Source: Euphorbia lathyris (taxonomy: Eukaryota; Streptophyta; Magnoliopsida; Malpighiales; Euphorbiaceae). From it: DNA of 64,000 nt. The notes under the pieces were generated by a model, which saw nothing but the letters and a program-made list of their open reading frames with translations, had not been told where the DNA came from and did no database searches. This document shows positions 51,982 to 63,511 of the stretch, piece by piece. Every line of letters begins with the position of its first letter. Within the stretch, counting starts at the first letter, position 1. Position numbers and translations under genes: made by a program. Where the stretch lies: the NCBI RefSeq assembly GCF_963576675.1, contig NC_088918.1, positions 46,099,501-46,163,500 of the forward strand, written 5' to 3'.

Positions 51982-54374
51982 TTTAAATTGCAGGTGAGCC
52001 TGAGGTGCGCGGAGAAGTCTAAGCTATGGTACATTGACAGCGCATGCTCGAGGCATATGACTGGTGATAAAACTCAATTCATCACACTTGTGCATAAACG
52101 AGGTGGAAATGTAAGTTTTGGAGACAACAAAAAGGGTAAGATAGTGGGATCAGGTACTATTGGAGGAAATCCTACTATTGAGTCAGTCTCCCTAGTCAGG
52201 GGTCTCAAATATAACATATTGAGCGTTGCTCAGCTGTGTGACAGCGGTAGAAAGGTTGTATTTGATGCCACTGAGTGTCGGATACTCGAGGGAAAAACAA
52301 ATGATTTAATTTTAACTGCCCCTCGTGTTGACAATGTCTTCATGCTGAGTTTAGAAAAGAAGTTTTCGAAAAATATATGCTTAGTGTCAAAGGAAGATAA
52401 TTCCTAGCTATGGCATAGGAGACTTGGTCATGTAAGCATGGACCTCCTTGCCAAATTAGCAAGAAAGCAATTAGTTGAGGGTTTGCCCAAACTTAGATTT
52501 GAGAAGGATCAATTATGCAATGCTTGTCAGCAAGGTAAACAAACCAAAAAGTCTTTTCAAAGTAAAAATGTAGTCTCAACCAAGCGTCCATTGGAATTAC
52601 TACACTTGGATCTTTTCGGACCAGTCCAGCCGTTGAGCTTGGGTGGTAAGAGATTTTCCTTGGTCATTGTAGATGATTTCTCTCGGTATACTTGGGTCAT
52701 CTTGCTGAGTAGCAAGGATAAAGCTTTTGAGATGTTCTCAACACTGATTAGAAAACTTAAAAATGACAAAGACCTAAAACTAGCTCACATCCGAAGTGAT
52801 AATGGCAGAGAGTTCAAAAACCAATAGTTTGATGAATTCTGTGAAGTCAGCGGCATTGACCACAATTTTTCTGCTCCTAGAACTCCTCAACAAAATGGGG
52901 TAGTTGAGAGGAAAAACAGAACCTTAGTCGAAATAGCTAGGACAATGCTGAGTGAGAATAGGCTTCCAAAGTATTTCTGGGGTGAAGCTGTCAACACAGC
53001 GTGCTATATACTCAATAGGGCTTTGCTTAGACCTATACTTAAGAAAACCCCCTATGAACTTTGGAAAGGACGAAAACCCAACATTGGATATTTTCGTGCC
53101 TTTGGTTGTAAATGCTTTATTCTTAATACGAAAGACAACCTTGCTAAATTTGATTCTAAAGCTGATGAAGCTATCTTCTTAGGGTACTCAACAAACAGCA
53201 AAGCATATAGGGTGTTCAATAAACGAACTCATGTCGTAGAAGAGTCTGTACATATCAAGTTCGATGAAACTGACCCTATAGGGAAGATAAGTCAGCCTAC
53301 CGAAGATGACCCATGCTCAGCTTCCGCTGACCAAAATGGAGCCGCTGAGTCATTACCAAAAGGGCTGACCAAAGGTAAAAACGAACCTGAAATTACCTTT
53401 GCAGACCAATCTAAAACTGCAGAGATTGTTGAAACACCTGCTCCTGAAAACTCAACACTGCCCAAAGAGATCAAAATTCCAGGAGGACACTCAGAAAATT
53501 CCATTCTTGATGCTGCTGAGAACACCCTGGTGACCAGAAATCAACTCAGGAGATATCTCAGTAATGTTGCGTTTGTCTCAGTCCATGAACCAAAGAACTT
53601 CACCGAAGCTGAGCACGACGAATGCAGGAAGAGCTTGGTCAATTCAAGAGAAATGAGGTATGGGATTTAGTGCCAAAACCTAGGAATCAAAAGACCATAG
53701 GAACAAAGTGGGTATTCCGAAATAAGCTAGATGAACGAGGAAACGTAGTCAGAAACAAAGCCAGACTTGTAGCTCAAGGTTACAGTCAGCAGGAAGGTAT
53801 TGACTATGGTGAGACCTTTGCACCCGTAGCTAGATTAGAGGTATTAAGAATATTATGTGCATATGCTAGCTTTATGAACTTTAAGTTGTTCCAAATGGAT
53901 GTTAAAAGTGCATTCCTTAATGGAGTTATAAACGAAGAAGTTTATGTTAGTCAGCTTCCAGGGTTTGAAGATCCAAAATTTCCAAACCACGTTTATAAAC
54001 TCAAAAAGGCTCTATATGGCCCGAAACAAGCACCGCGTGCTTGGTACGAAAGGTTGACCAGTTTCCTACTGACCAGGAACTATGTCAGAGGTAAAGCTGA
54101 CACAACCTTATTCATTAAGAAAAAGGGTAAAGATACCCTGTTGGCACAAATATACGTAGATGATATTATCTTTGGTGCTACTAACGAATCTATGTGCAAG
54201 GAGTTTAGCAATCAGATGCAAACTGAGTTTGAGATATCAATGATGGGAGAGCTCAACTTGTTCCTTGGACTTCAAATCAAACAAGGTAAGAATGGAATCT
54301 TCATTACTCAGACCAAGTATGCCAAAGAAATATTGAAGAAATTCGATATGGAAGGGTGTAAGCCAATATCTACC
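51982..54374 (+). pseudogene. Pol of Copia B up to the Gypsy C insertion
   Basis: Protease start LWYIDSACSRHMTGDK (active-site DSA). Integrase zinc region LWHRRLGH and CNACQQGK, core LDLFGPV, IRSDNGREF and TPQQNGVVERKNRT with D, D, E in place. RT begins [20 protein letters not shown] and has the catalytic [13 protein letters not shown]. Defects: TGG to TAG at 52405-52407, TAG at 52825-52827 for Gln of Copia A, and a deletion with frameshift near 53625 removing the FWINA codons. The sequence stops at KPIST (54374) where Gypsy C is inserted; Copia A shows the continuous site near 13940-13960. Confidence 0.9.
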
Positions 54375-55633
54375 TGTTGTCCTAAGATGAGACTCTAGCA
54401 AGTGCACTAGATACAAGTAATAAAGTGATAAGTTAAGTATCGTCTCCACAGGGATTGAGATTCAAATGTATATCAGAAATTGTTGCTAAACAGCGTGTGT
54501 GTGTCAAACAAGCTTTCTTCTTTTTAAGTTGATTGTGTGATGTTGGTTTCGTAAGATGTAAGAGGGCTGATGCAGTAAGAAATAAGACAACTTGGTAATG
54601 ATTTAGAAAATAGAACAGGCTCGACACTGTCGAACAGGTGTGCAAAGCCTTACAACATTCCAATGAATACAAGATAATGCCAATGAAGCCAAAGTATCAG
54701 TTTTGACGTGAGCTTGAGTCAACTGTCGTGTGTTCTCAAGCTCCTAAGAGTTACTAGAACCTTTAGCGTCCTAAATATACGTTCTTTCTTGCATTAAGAA
54801 CAAAACTGCATTTCTAATTAAGAAAACCCATGACACAACCATCTAACTGGTCAGCTTCGAGGTTGGGAGATTAATAGAGATATCAGTGTAGATGTAAGCA
54901 GTGTCCTATCATCCATCTAACACATGCATAAATGCCGAAGCATGAAAGTTAAATCCTCATCAATCAAAGCATTGACAAAATACTAATATTCATTAAAACG
55001 ATGTAAAACTTACATTACCGGCTCGGTCTGGCCGTGCCCATTCAAAATAGATTACTCACTCATATTGAGCAAAGAGTAATCTGAAGTTCTTGAAACGTTG
55101 AGAGACTCCATTAGAGCTCTTTTTACAGACAACTATTCTACTTCTTAAAATTAATAAAAGTTCCGAACTCCCTATCTCTCATTTGCTACGTCTATTTAAA
55201 GGAGAAAGACAGGGGCAAAAATGGTACAACCTTCGTACCTTACCATAAAATAAGTCAACTAAAAACTAAGACAAAATAACTAAAATGATTAAAGATCATT
55301 TGACCCTTGAACACTCAAGGGGTTGATATTTCATGTCATCATGCTTCTTTCGATAATGCCGCCTCTGCACTTCTCCATCTGCTGCTCTGTCTCTGCCACC
55401 TCTGATCTGTCGCTGTCCGTCATTGGATAATCCGGCGTTTGACCGCTGGACATAATATAGGCTCCACTCCTCTTTGGCCGTAGCAAAACAAACTGTTTCC
55501 AGCGAGTTTAGCATTTATCTTTACTAATCTGCATAAAGACACAAATCAGTCCTTATTCTTTGCCCTATAGCATAAATAACACCAAAATCCCTTGAAATTA
55601 TTAAGTTAAACGTAGTCAATTTCATGCCTAACA
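54375..55633 (-). repeat. 3' LTR of Gypsy C
   Basis: 1,259 bp between TGTTGTCCTAAGATG and ATGCCTAACA on the plus strand. It has a possible minus-strand TATA-like TTTAAATAGACG at about 55191-55202. No ORF. Confidence 0.93.
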
Positions 55634-55671
55634 AATACCCCCAAATTGAACCTTTGCTTGTCCTCAAGCAA
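55634..55671 (-). other. Polypurine tract and conserved hairpin of Gypsy C
   Basis: The minus strand has CAATTTGGGGGTATT before the LTR. TTGCTTGTCCTCAAGCAA (55654-55671) has the same arms and TCCT loop as the hairpins of Gypsy A and B, although the surrounding sequence differs. Confidence 0.85.
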
Positions 55672-57443
55672 CAAATTGTAAGAAGGAATCAGAAGAAGAG
55701 TTAGGAATGAAATTTGTTCAGAGAGTGAGGAAGGGAAAACAAAGATTGTTTTGTGTAATAAGGAAATGAACAGATGCACGCTCAGATTTCATTGACGAAT
55801 TAACGCTTGTTGTAAACATTGTGACCTTTTTGCTCAAGACTTTCCTTAAATCTTAAAATTTAGACTTCCTCCTTCACAAAGAGCTACCTACTTGCCAGAC
55901 ATGCCTCACTAAGGAATGGAATAATTCACTCACTCTCGTATGGCATTTACTTACCACAGGAAAAAGAATGCGATTTCACTCCTCACCTCAGACACCACAC
56001 CCTTAGGGTGCGAGTTTGCCTATCGGTCCCGAATCTAAGGGTCAAAGTTCCTCTAGACATAGTCCAAAGGACTTTATAACGGTTGTAATGTAAGGCTTAG
56101 GTTCAGGTTTGACAGTGAAAGGCTATTTCAGTGTATGAACTCTGTCTTTTTGCGATTTATTTAGCCTACACAGCCTACATTGATTACTTTTATTCCCTCA
56201 TTTAGCATATACACAACCTGTTTCCTCATGGCCCAGTACTCTTTTTATCATTTTTGAACAGTCATTCAGGTTCCGCCCTCCCCACATTATATTTCCGAGT
56301 TCTTTCAGTCTTTTTCTAAGCAATGTTTGCTCAATCGCTTATTTCTGTATAACTTAAGCACGTGATTCTATTTTAAAACGATTGGCTTTTCGAAGCATAA
56401 GACAGAATTCGGGGTGCTTTAGAGTTTTAAGTGAAGGGAGAGGGCTTATCATTCGTGGTTCTTCAGAAAAAAATCAGGTCATGGCTCGACTTGGCTATCC
56501 TAATCATTGGAGTGCATAGCACAGGTGCCTTTTGTGTAGCGGAGAGGGTAACTAAATGCCTTTTTCCTCCTATGAAAGTCAGAACTAATCACCATATCAA
56601 CAGGGCACCAAGGCAAATTCTCCCTAAAGATAGTGAGCGCTGGCCCACTCAGAAAAGAAACGATGCATACCATAGATGCTTCCTTAGGCTCAAATTCTCA
56701 CTATATTTGGGGAAATGCAGTAAGGCAAGGGTTACTAATTTTGAAAGAGGAATTAAAAATTTAAAAAATTTTGGAACTTCCTGATTTAGGGACACAAAAT
56801 GCAAACAAGCAAGTAATACTAAACTACTACATCAAAACATGCACAGTCTGTTCTTTGATTCCCGCCGAACACAAAAAAATTTACTAGACGGTGAATAAAT
56901 AGGCAGAAGAGAAAATGAACACAATTATCACAATAAGTACTGAGGATATATGCAACAGAGATTCTCAAGGGATATTTGTTCTACATCAAATTACTAATTA
57001 AACAAACAAAATTTAAAACATTTATCATTCAAAGCATTTATCATGTCATGCCCGCATAAATTGTGATATACAATCCCCACCCCCAAATGAAAACCAAACA
57101 TTGTCCTCAATGTTATGAACACGGCAGTAGATTATATACAAGTGAAAGGCTAGATATTCATGCAGAGCAAAACATGATAGAATAAGGGTGTTAGAGGTTA
57201 ACAGATGCTAGGACAGCGACAATTTGGACAGATCAGGCGGGTTGGGAAAGAGAGGAGTTAACCTCTCTATCCACAGTGGCAGGAATGCCATCCTCTTTCG
57301 AGGGCGTACCAGCATTAGCATTAACATGAGCACTAGCAGGCGTTTCAGGCACTTTTCTTACCGGACTTTTTTCAGAAAAAACCAGAAGGACTTTCCTTTC
57401 CATGCTCCTCAATACAAATAGTCTTGAGCATATCGATCGACCC
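55672..57443 (-). other. Non-coding 3' spacer of Gypsy C
   Basis: About 1.8 kb between the extra ORF and the hairpin. A 117-codon plus-strand frame (56431-56784) has no recognisable motif and is antisense to the element. Near 57090-57120 the plus strand reads ACATTGTCCTCAATGTTATG, with an ACATTG TCCT CAATGT stem that again shows a TCCT loop. Confidence 0.6.
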
Positions 57444-58583
57444 CTATTGAGACTCATAGTTCTGCTCTAAGGCGAATATTCTTTCGCGGTTTTCCAGACT
57501 CTGGGCAAACAGGGCGTTGAATCGATCCATTATATCCTCGCTGGAAAGCTTTGCACACTTCTTATAAAAGTCCAGGTCCTTTGGCTTCTCAACTTGTTCA
57601 GAATCAGAGGAGACGGACACAGTTGGTTCGTTTTTCCTTTTTCGGCTTGCTGTCTGCCTAGATGTAACAAAGTCGAACATCCATACCCATTTTCCGTTCA
57701 CCACTTTTCCGAACAGCATCTTCTGTAGGTTTGAGAGATCAATCGGATCCGGGTGATTCACAATCGTGAGACGAGAGTGGTCTTCGGGTTTAAAGACTCC
57801 GATCGATTCAGCAATCCTGGTGACGATGCTCCCATAACAGATGAGGGAAGAGTTCTTCTTGCTGAAAGCGCTGATGTATTCTCCGAACCAGTAGCCTAGA
57901 TTCATTCTCGGTCCAACTGCCATACTCCACAAGGCGGTGAGATCTGCATGTGGCATGGTGGCTTGATTTTCTCGGGCAAATATTGTGCCGGAAATTAGCT
58001 TGTGCAAATAGCGAACTGCATAGTCGTCAACATTGGAGGCCTTAGACACGCTACCGTCATAGTATTTCTGTCCCAAAATTGACTCCCAGAAAGCCAAAGG
58101 GTCAAATACATCTGGCGTCTTGGTGAATGCTTCTTTGTAGCTTTCTGATTCAAGGTCATCGTCATCGGTAGCACCTAACATCTGATTGAATAGGTTGAGC
58201 GACGGCCGCTGGGAGTGACCCATGAGTCGAAAGCTGAACTTTCCCTCTTCCTCAGGATCGGTGATCTCCACGTTGTGCTTAAAAGTGGCCAAGAACTCGA
58301 GTGTCAGATCTCGATAGGTAGGTTCCTTCATTTCAAAGAAGCATTCAAAGTGTCCTGCCTTCATGAGAACGCGCACACGATCCTCAAGCTTTAGCCGCCT
58401 TAGGGTTTCCCAACAAACAGTTCGGATGGGTCCGAACTCAAGCTTTGCTAGCTCTTCATAATAAGCCTGTACCATTGCGTCTTTGAATTGGGACAGTTTC
58501 TTCACCAGTTTCTCGTCTGGAACAAAAGCTACAGTGCTCGGCTCAGCCATCTTCGCTTTTTTCTTTCTTGGATGATCCCTCAA
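57444..58583 (-). CDS. Athila-type extra ORF of Gypsy C, long open frame
   Basis: About 379 codons without a stop. It begins in a basic segment, then MAEPSTVAFVPDEKLVKKLS. The central part has PIRTVCWETLRRLKL, EFLATFKHNVEITDPEEEG and LNLFNQMLGATDDDD, then YAVRYLHKLISGTIFARENQ and GPRMNLGYWFGEYISAF, which resemble the Arabidopsis retrotransposon ORF-1 family. A basic SRKRKNEP and a coiled-coil-like C-terminus follow. An upstream ATG at 58615-58617 opens a different frame that would join through the A-run near 58560, so the annotated start may hide a one-base slip. The role of this protein in Athila elements is not known; no membrane segment is visible. Confidence 0.75.
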   Translation of the reverse strand: MRDHPRKKKAKMAEPSTVAFVPDEKLVKKLSQFKDAMVQAYYEELAKLEFGPIRTVCWETLRRLKLEDRVRVLMKAGHFECFFEMKEPTYRDLTLEFLATFKHNVEITDPEEEGKFSFRLMGHSQRPSLNLFNQMLGATDDDDLESESYKEAFTKTPDVFDPLAFWESILGQKYYDGSVSKASNVDDYAVRYLHKLISGTIFARENQATMPHADLTALWSMAVGPRMNLGYWFGEYISAFSKKNSSLICYGSIVTRIAESIGVFKPEDHSRLTIVNHPDPIDLSNLQKMLFGKVVNGKWVWMFDFVTSRQTASRKRKNEPTVSVSSDSEQVEKPKDLDFYKKCAKLSSEDIMDRFNALFAQSLENRERIFALEQNYESQ

Positions 58584-59156
58584 CTTTCACGTGTTTTCCT
58601 GAACCACGAGTTCTCATGTCGTTCTCTATTTTAAGTAAGGTTTGCCAGTGGTACAGGGCACAGAGCATGAATTGCTTCTGTGAAACAAACTATCAAAGAA
58701 AAGAAAAAAATATGGTGAACGACTGACTGTAATGAGATAGAGCTTCTTTAAGTAGGAGAAACAGATACGTCCTCTTGTCAATTTGTCATTATTAGGTCGA
58801 TTCAGAGTATGCCACCTGGACAGATTGGCAGAAAGGCGCGTATTTTCGAATTGGAACTAGGGGCGACGAACGGTCATGATTTTAATTTAGAGTTTATTTC
58901 ACCCTATCCGTTTGATCTTATCGAGGAAAAACAGGCGGTATGAGTGCCTATGGGTATAGGAGTGGACGTGTCCACCTACCGCCCAATTTTCCCAATAGAC
59001 TGCTCCCCTACGGAACAGCTACATTTGTAAAACTACACCTTTAGGAAAAGGTTTGAGTTTTACCATTGTGCCTGTTCAAGAGATACCTATTACGAATCAC
59101 AGTTCTTTGTTTAATGAACCTACCATGCTTGACACTAATTAACTAAATTAAAGTAA
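58584..59156 (-). other. Spacer and leader before the extra ORF of Gypsy C
   Basis: On the minus strand a weak TATA-like TACTTAAAGAAG (about 58743-58756) lies 130-140 bp before the upstream ATG. An ACACGTG G-box core (58587-58593) is inside the leader. The CG-centred palindromes of Gypsy A and B are not present here. No other gene seen. Confidence 0.5.
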
Positions 59157-60322
59157 TTAAAATGCAAAATTACTCGTGCTACAATTGGTGTTTGTAGCGA
59201 ACACCCTTTTTGTGCTTTTACTGGCTTGGGGGTCCTGGAAATGAACGGTGTCAATCTTCTTTGTGTGATCGTTCTCTAAATATGGCTTTAATCTCTGCCC
59301 GTTCACTTTGAAAGGTTCCTGACCTTCCCTGCCAATCTCAACCGCTCCATGACTAAACACCTTGTGCACCGTATAAGGTCCCGTCCATCTTGACTTTAGC
59401 TTCCCAGGAAACAACCTGAGTCTTGAGTTGTACAGGAGGACTCTCTGACCTTTGTGGAACGTTTTTGTCTGGAGTTTTCCATCATGCCACAACTTAGTCT
59501 TGTTTTTGTAATTCACGGCATTCTCATATGAGAACAACCTGAACTCTTCCATGTCGCAGAGTTGAAGTCTTCTCTGATCTCCAACAGCCTGTTGCTCAAA
59601 ATTTAAGAAAGTTAATGCCCAGAAGGCCCTGTGTTCCATTTCAACAGGAAGGTGACAAGATTTTCCGTATAATAATTTAAACGGAGACATTCCAATTGGT
59701 GTTTTATAGGCAGTCCTATATGCCCAAAGAGCATCGTCAAGCTTGTTCGCCCAATCTCTCCTAGAATTGCCAACAGTTTTTTCTAAAATTCTTTTGATTT
59801 CACGATTGGAAATCTCTACCTGTCCACTTGTTTGTGGATGGTAAGGCGTGGCAATTCTGTGAGAGACTCCAAGCTTTCCCATCAGCTTCTCGAATTTGGC
59901 ATTGCAAAAGTGGGTTCCTTGGTCACTAATGATTGCTCATGGGACACCGAATCTGGCAAACAGCCTGTTCAGGAATTTTACTACCACACGGGCGTCATTG
60001 GTGGGACTAGCCATTGCTTCGACCCACTTGCTCACATAATCTACAGCCACTAAGATGTATTTATTTCCTAAGGATGTAGGGAATGGTCCCATAAAATCTA
60101 TGCCCCAGATGTCAAAAATTTTGCACACAACTATGTTGTTGAGGGGCATAGCATTCCGAGCCGAGATGTTGCCTGTTCGCTGGCACTCATTACAAGTGCT
60201 AACGAACAGATGGGCATCTTTAAAAAGTGTTGGCCAGAAAAAACCTGATTGAAGAACCTTCGCCGCAGTTCTGCTAGCGCTATGGTGTCCTCCGGCTTCA
60301 CGGTCATGACAGTTGCTTAGTG
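59157..60322 (-). pseudogene. Integrase of Gypsy C
   Basis: HHCC zinc region ([21 protein letters not shown]), core with [11 protein letters not shown] and IISDQGTHF, and [17 protein letters not shown] with the catalytic Glu. The tail has [20 protein letters not shown] and [13 protein letters not shown]. One in-frame TGA (about 59936, probably from CGA) sits between the first and second catalytic Asp; otherwise complete. The N-terminal linker to RNase H is missing because the frame starts at the deletion junction near 60322. Confidence 0.9.
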
Positions 60323-62007
60323 TATCCTGAGTAACCATCGAGAAAGCAGTAGAAAGCATATCCTGCTAACCGCTCCAGCATCTGATCAATGAAGGGCAAA
60401 GGAAAATGATCCTTCCTCGTGGCTTCATTGAGCTTTCTGTAATCAACGCAAACTCTCCACCCTGTAATCGTTCTTGTGGGTACTAACTCGTCTTTCTCAT
60501 TGAGGACTACTGTTGTTCCTCCCTTCTTTGGCACAACGTGAACAGGGCTTGTCCACACACTATCAGATATTAGGTAAATAATGCCAGCATCGAGAAGCTT
60601 GATCACTTCTTTTCTCACAAATTCCTTCATGTGGGGATTCAGCCTTCGTTGCGGTTGAACAGTTGGTGTGTGCTCTTTTTCCATCAGGATTCTGTGAACA
60701 CAAACTGCCGGACTAATTCCTGTTATGTCATCAATTTTCCATGCGATTGCACTCTTGTTTCTTCGCAAGACCGCCATGAGTTGCGCCTTTTGATCAGGAG
60801 TTAACTTTGAGGATATGATGACCGGACTTCCGCTGGGTGGTTCCAGGAATGCATACTCGAGGTGTGCAGGCAACGGTTTTAATTCCGGTTTAGTCACTGG
60901 CACAGTCGGTATCTCCGGTGGTTCTTGATGAGTAGGAACAGTAGGATCGAAAGGAGGTGCCGGTAAGCTGGTTTCAATGGAACAGCCTGTTTCTTCGCAT
61001 ATGTTCACCTCTTCTCCCAATAAAGTTTCTAAAGTGTTCTGTTCCTGCAAAGTAGAAAGACTTTGAAAATCATCCAAGAAACAGCATGTGTCATCATTAT
61101 TATTTGCACGTCTCATTGCCTCGTTCATCTTAAAAATGACTTCTTCCCCATTAATTCTTAAAAATAATTGTCCCTCACCTACGTCTATCAATGCCTTTCC
61201 CGTGGCTAAGAATGGTCTACCTAGGATGATAGGAACATGCAAGTCTTCATCTATGTCCATTATAATGAAATCAACGGGCAAAATAAATTTCCCTACTTTG
61301 ACTAGCACATCTTCCACAACCCCCCTAGGATAGCATACTGAACGATCAGCTAATTGAATAGACATGCGAGTAGGTTGGGGTTCTCCTAATCCAAGTTTTG
61401 CATATACAGAGTATGGCATGAGGTTTATGCTAGCTCCTAGATCACATAGTGCATTTTCAATATTTAGCTTTCCAATTGAACAAGGAATCGAAAAACTCCC
61501 TGGATCTTTTAGCTTCTTGGGCAGTTGCTGCTTGTTTTGGAGTATTGACGAACAATCTCTGTTGAGTTGTATCATGCAAATGTTCTCCAGTTTCTTTTTG
61601 TTCGATAGGATGTCTTTGAGGAATTTGGCGTATGTCGGCATCTGTGCCAGTGCTTCCACAAAAGGAATGTTGATGTGTAACTTCCTTAAGGTATCCAACA
61701 CCTTCGAATTCTGCTCTTCCAACTTCTTGTTGATTAGACGCGTTGGATATGGCACAGGTGGGACATACGGCGGTGGTGGTTTATACGTTCTTTCCTCCTC
61801 CTCTTGATCTGGCTTACTTGCTTGGTTAGCCTTCCTTGTTTCTTCATTACTAGGAACAGCCTGTTCCTGTTCCCCTTCAGCTTCTTTGGACGTTCCTGCA
61901 CACTCAGCATTCTTATCAGTCAAAACAACTGGTTGAGTTTCCTTACCAGACCTTAGGGTGATTGCCATGATGTCGCCTTTAGGATTTGGCTCTGTGTTGC
62001 TTGGCAT
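60304..62007 (-). pseudogene. Protease and truncated RT of Gypsy C
   Basis: 567 open codons. VMPSNTEPNPKG leads into MAITLRSGKE. The protease active site NALCDLGASINLMP and flap-like VPIILGRPFLATGKA are intact. RT begins RRLNPHMKEFVRKEVIKLLD, ISDSVWTSPVHVVPKKGG and WRVCVDYRKLNEATRKDHFP, with the first catalytic Asp in CFLDGYSGY. There it stops: the next bases belong to the integrase linker. The (Y/F)MDD motif, thumb and RNase H are absent, so cDNA synthesis is impossible from this copy. Confidence 0.92.
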
Positions 62008-62040
62008 TACTCCCTTTCCTTTTGATGTGGATGCGGCTAT

Positions 62041-63447
62041 CTAGTGAACTTGTGTCTCCAGATTCTTGATCGACGCCTGCGTCTGTTTCATGAACTGCAT
62101 CATCATTGTTTTCATATCCGGTTCAACATCTTCCTTTTGTGGCACAGGTTGCTTGTATTGCTGCTGAGGTTGCCGTTGGTACTGTCCTCCTTGCTGGTGT
62201 TGATACCTTGGCTGATCTTGATACCGTGGTTGTCCCAGCTGGTCTGGTTGGCCTGTCCATCCAAAATTTGGATGGTTCCTGGTTTCAGAGTTGTACGTGT
62301 TAGAATAACGGTTAGGCTGGTTCCTTTGATTATACCCTGCGTAGTCACATTCAGCCTGTTTGCCCTTTCCTGACTTATCTCCGGGATAATTTATGTTGAA
62401 ATGAGCTCCTCCGCAAAAATCACAAATGTCATTGAATGGAGGTTCATTGTGTATCGAAGACACATTTATCTTTCCCAGTTGTCGAGCAAGCTGTTCTACC
62501 TGACTTGTTAGTTTCGACACAACATCATCATTTCCCATCTTCTTCCCTTCACTTCTAGCTGAGTGCCAGTTGTAACTTGTGCTGACTACCTTCTCAATAA
62601 CGTCATACAAAGCCTGCGGTTCAAGATCTTCTGGATTACCGTTAGCAATGGATTCGATTTGAATTTTGTAAATGTTGGTCACACCATTGTAGAAATTTTG
62701 CACTTGCATCCACATAGGGATACCATGATTTGGGACTCTCCTCAACAACTCTTTATATCTCTCCCATGCTTCTGCCAGTGACTCATCCTCTTCTTGTATG
62801 AACCGAGACACTTCATTTCTCAGCTTGATGGCTTGTCGGGGTGGAAAATATTTCATCAGAAAAGCTCGCGCCATCTCTTCCCAACTTGTGATTGTTCCTG
62901 GCTGTAAATTTCTTAGCCAGTTCTTCGCTTTATCCCTCAGGGAAAAAGGAAACAGCTTCAATCTGATCACATCGTCAGAAACACCTCTGTTCGATCTGAA
63001 TGTGTTGCACAACGTGATGAATTCTTGAATATGCCCATTTCGATCTTCAGATTGAAACCCATTAAATTGTATGGAGGCTTGGATCATCTGTATCATGGAC
63101 CCCTTCACTTCGAACATGTTGTTCCCCTCGTTGGGTAACACGATACATGATGAATGTCCCTCTGTGGTTGGCCTCGAATAATCTCTGATTCGCATAACAG
63201 GAGGGTTGTTATTCTCTCCTTCTTCTTCTTGGTTTGGTTGAACTGGTTGTTCGGGTGGTACCCTTGCAGCCATTCTTCTTTCTCGTTGTCTTTCTCTCTG
63301 TCTAGCACGTCGAGCTCCCACTCTGTTTTGTCTACATGTTCTCTCTAACTCGAGATCGATAGGAAAAACATGAGGTCCAGTTCTACGCATAAACAGGTTA
63401 AGAACTTCTTTGTTTCTTGCACGCCTAAGCAAACGGATTAAAAACAC
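62041..63447 (-). CDS. Gag of Gypsy C
   Basis: 468 codons, uninterrupted. The Arg-rich N-terminus (RARQRERQRERRMA) is followed by the Retrotrans_gag core (MIQASIQFNGF, LFPFSLRDKAKNWLRNLQPG, ESLAEAWERYKELLRRVPNH). A zinc-knuckle-like CDFCGGAHFNINY has Tyr for the last Cys. The end is Gln-rich (QHQQGGQYQRQPQQQY). A single TAG, probably from a Gln codon, separates it from the in-frame protease ORF that starts 33 bases further. It binds and packages element RNA, and could do so here if expressed. Confidence 0.93.
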   Translation of the reverse strand: MFLIRLLRRARNKEVLNLFMRRTGPHVFPIDLELERTCRQNRVGARRARQRERQRERRMAARVPPEQPVQPNQEEEGENNNPPVMRIRDYSRPTTEGHSSCIVLPNEGNNMFEVKGSMIQMIQASIQFNGFQSEDRNGHIQEFITLCNTFRSNRGVSDDVIRLKLFPFSLRDKAKNWLRNLQPGTITSWEEMARAFLMKYFPPRQAIKLRNEVSRFIQEEDESLAEAWERYKELLRRVPNHGIPMWMQVQNFYNGVTNIYKIQIESIANGNPEDLEPQALYDVIEKVVSTSYNWHSARSEGKKMGNDDVVSKLTSQVEQLARQLGKINVSSIHNEPPFNDICDFCGGAHFNINYPGDKSGKGKQAECDYAGYNQRNQPNRYSNTYNSETRNHPNFGWTGQPDQLGQPRYQDQPRYQHQQGGQYQRQPQQQYKQPVPQKEDVEPDMKTMMMQFMKQTQASIKNLETQVH

Positions 63448-63487
63448 CCTGTTTCACAGAAATTTCAGATAGATTTGTTGCTTTCAA

Positions 63488-63505
63488 TCCCCGGCAACGG
63501 CGCCA
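63488..63505 (-). other. Primer binding site of Gypsy C (tRNA-Asp)
   Basis: The minus strand reads TGGCGCCGTTGCCGGGGA, a full match to the complement of plant tRNA-Asp(GTC) 3' end, six bases from the LTR. Confidence 0.95.
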
Positions 63506-63511
63506 AAAACT

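Noticed and set aside
56431..56784. 117-codon plus-strand gene in Gypsy C spacer
   Set aside because: No similarity to known families, antisense to the element, and no promoter signs.
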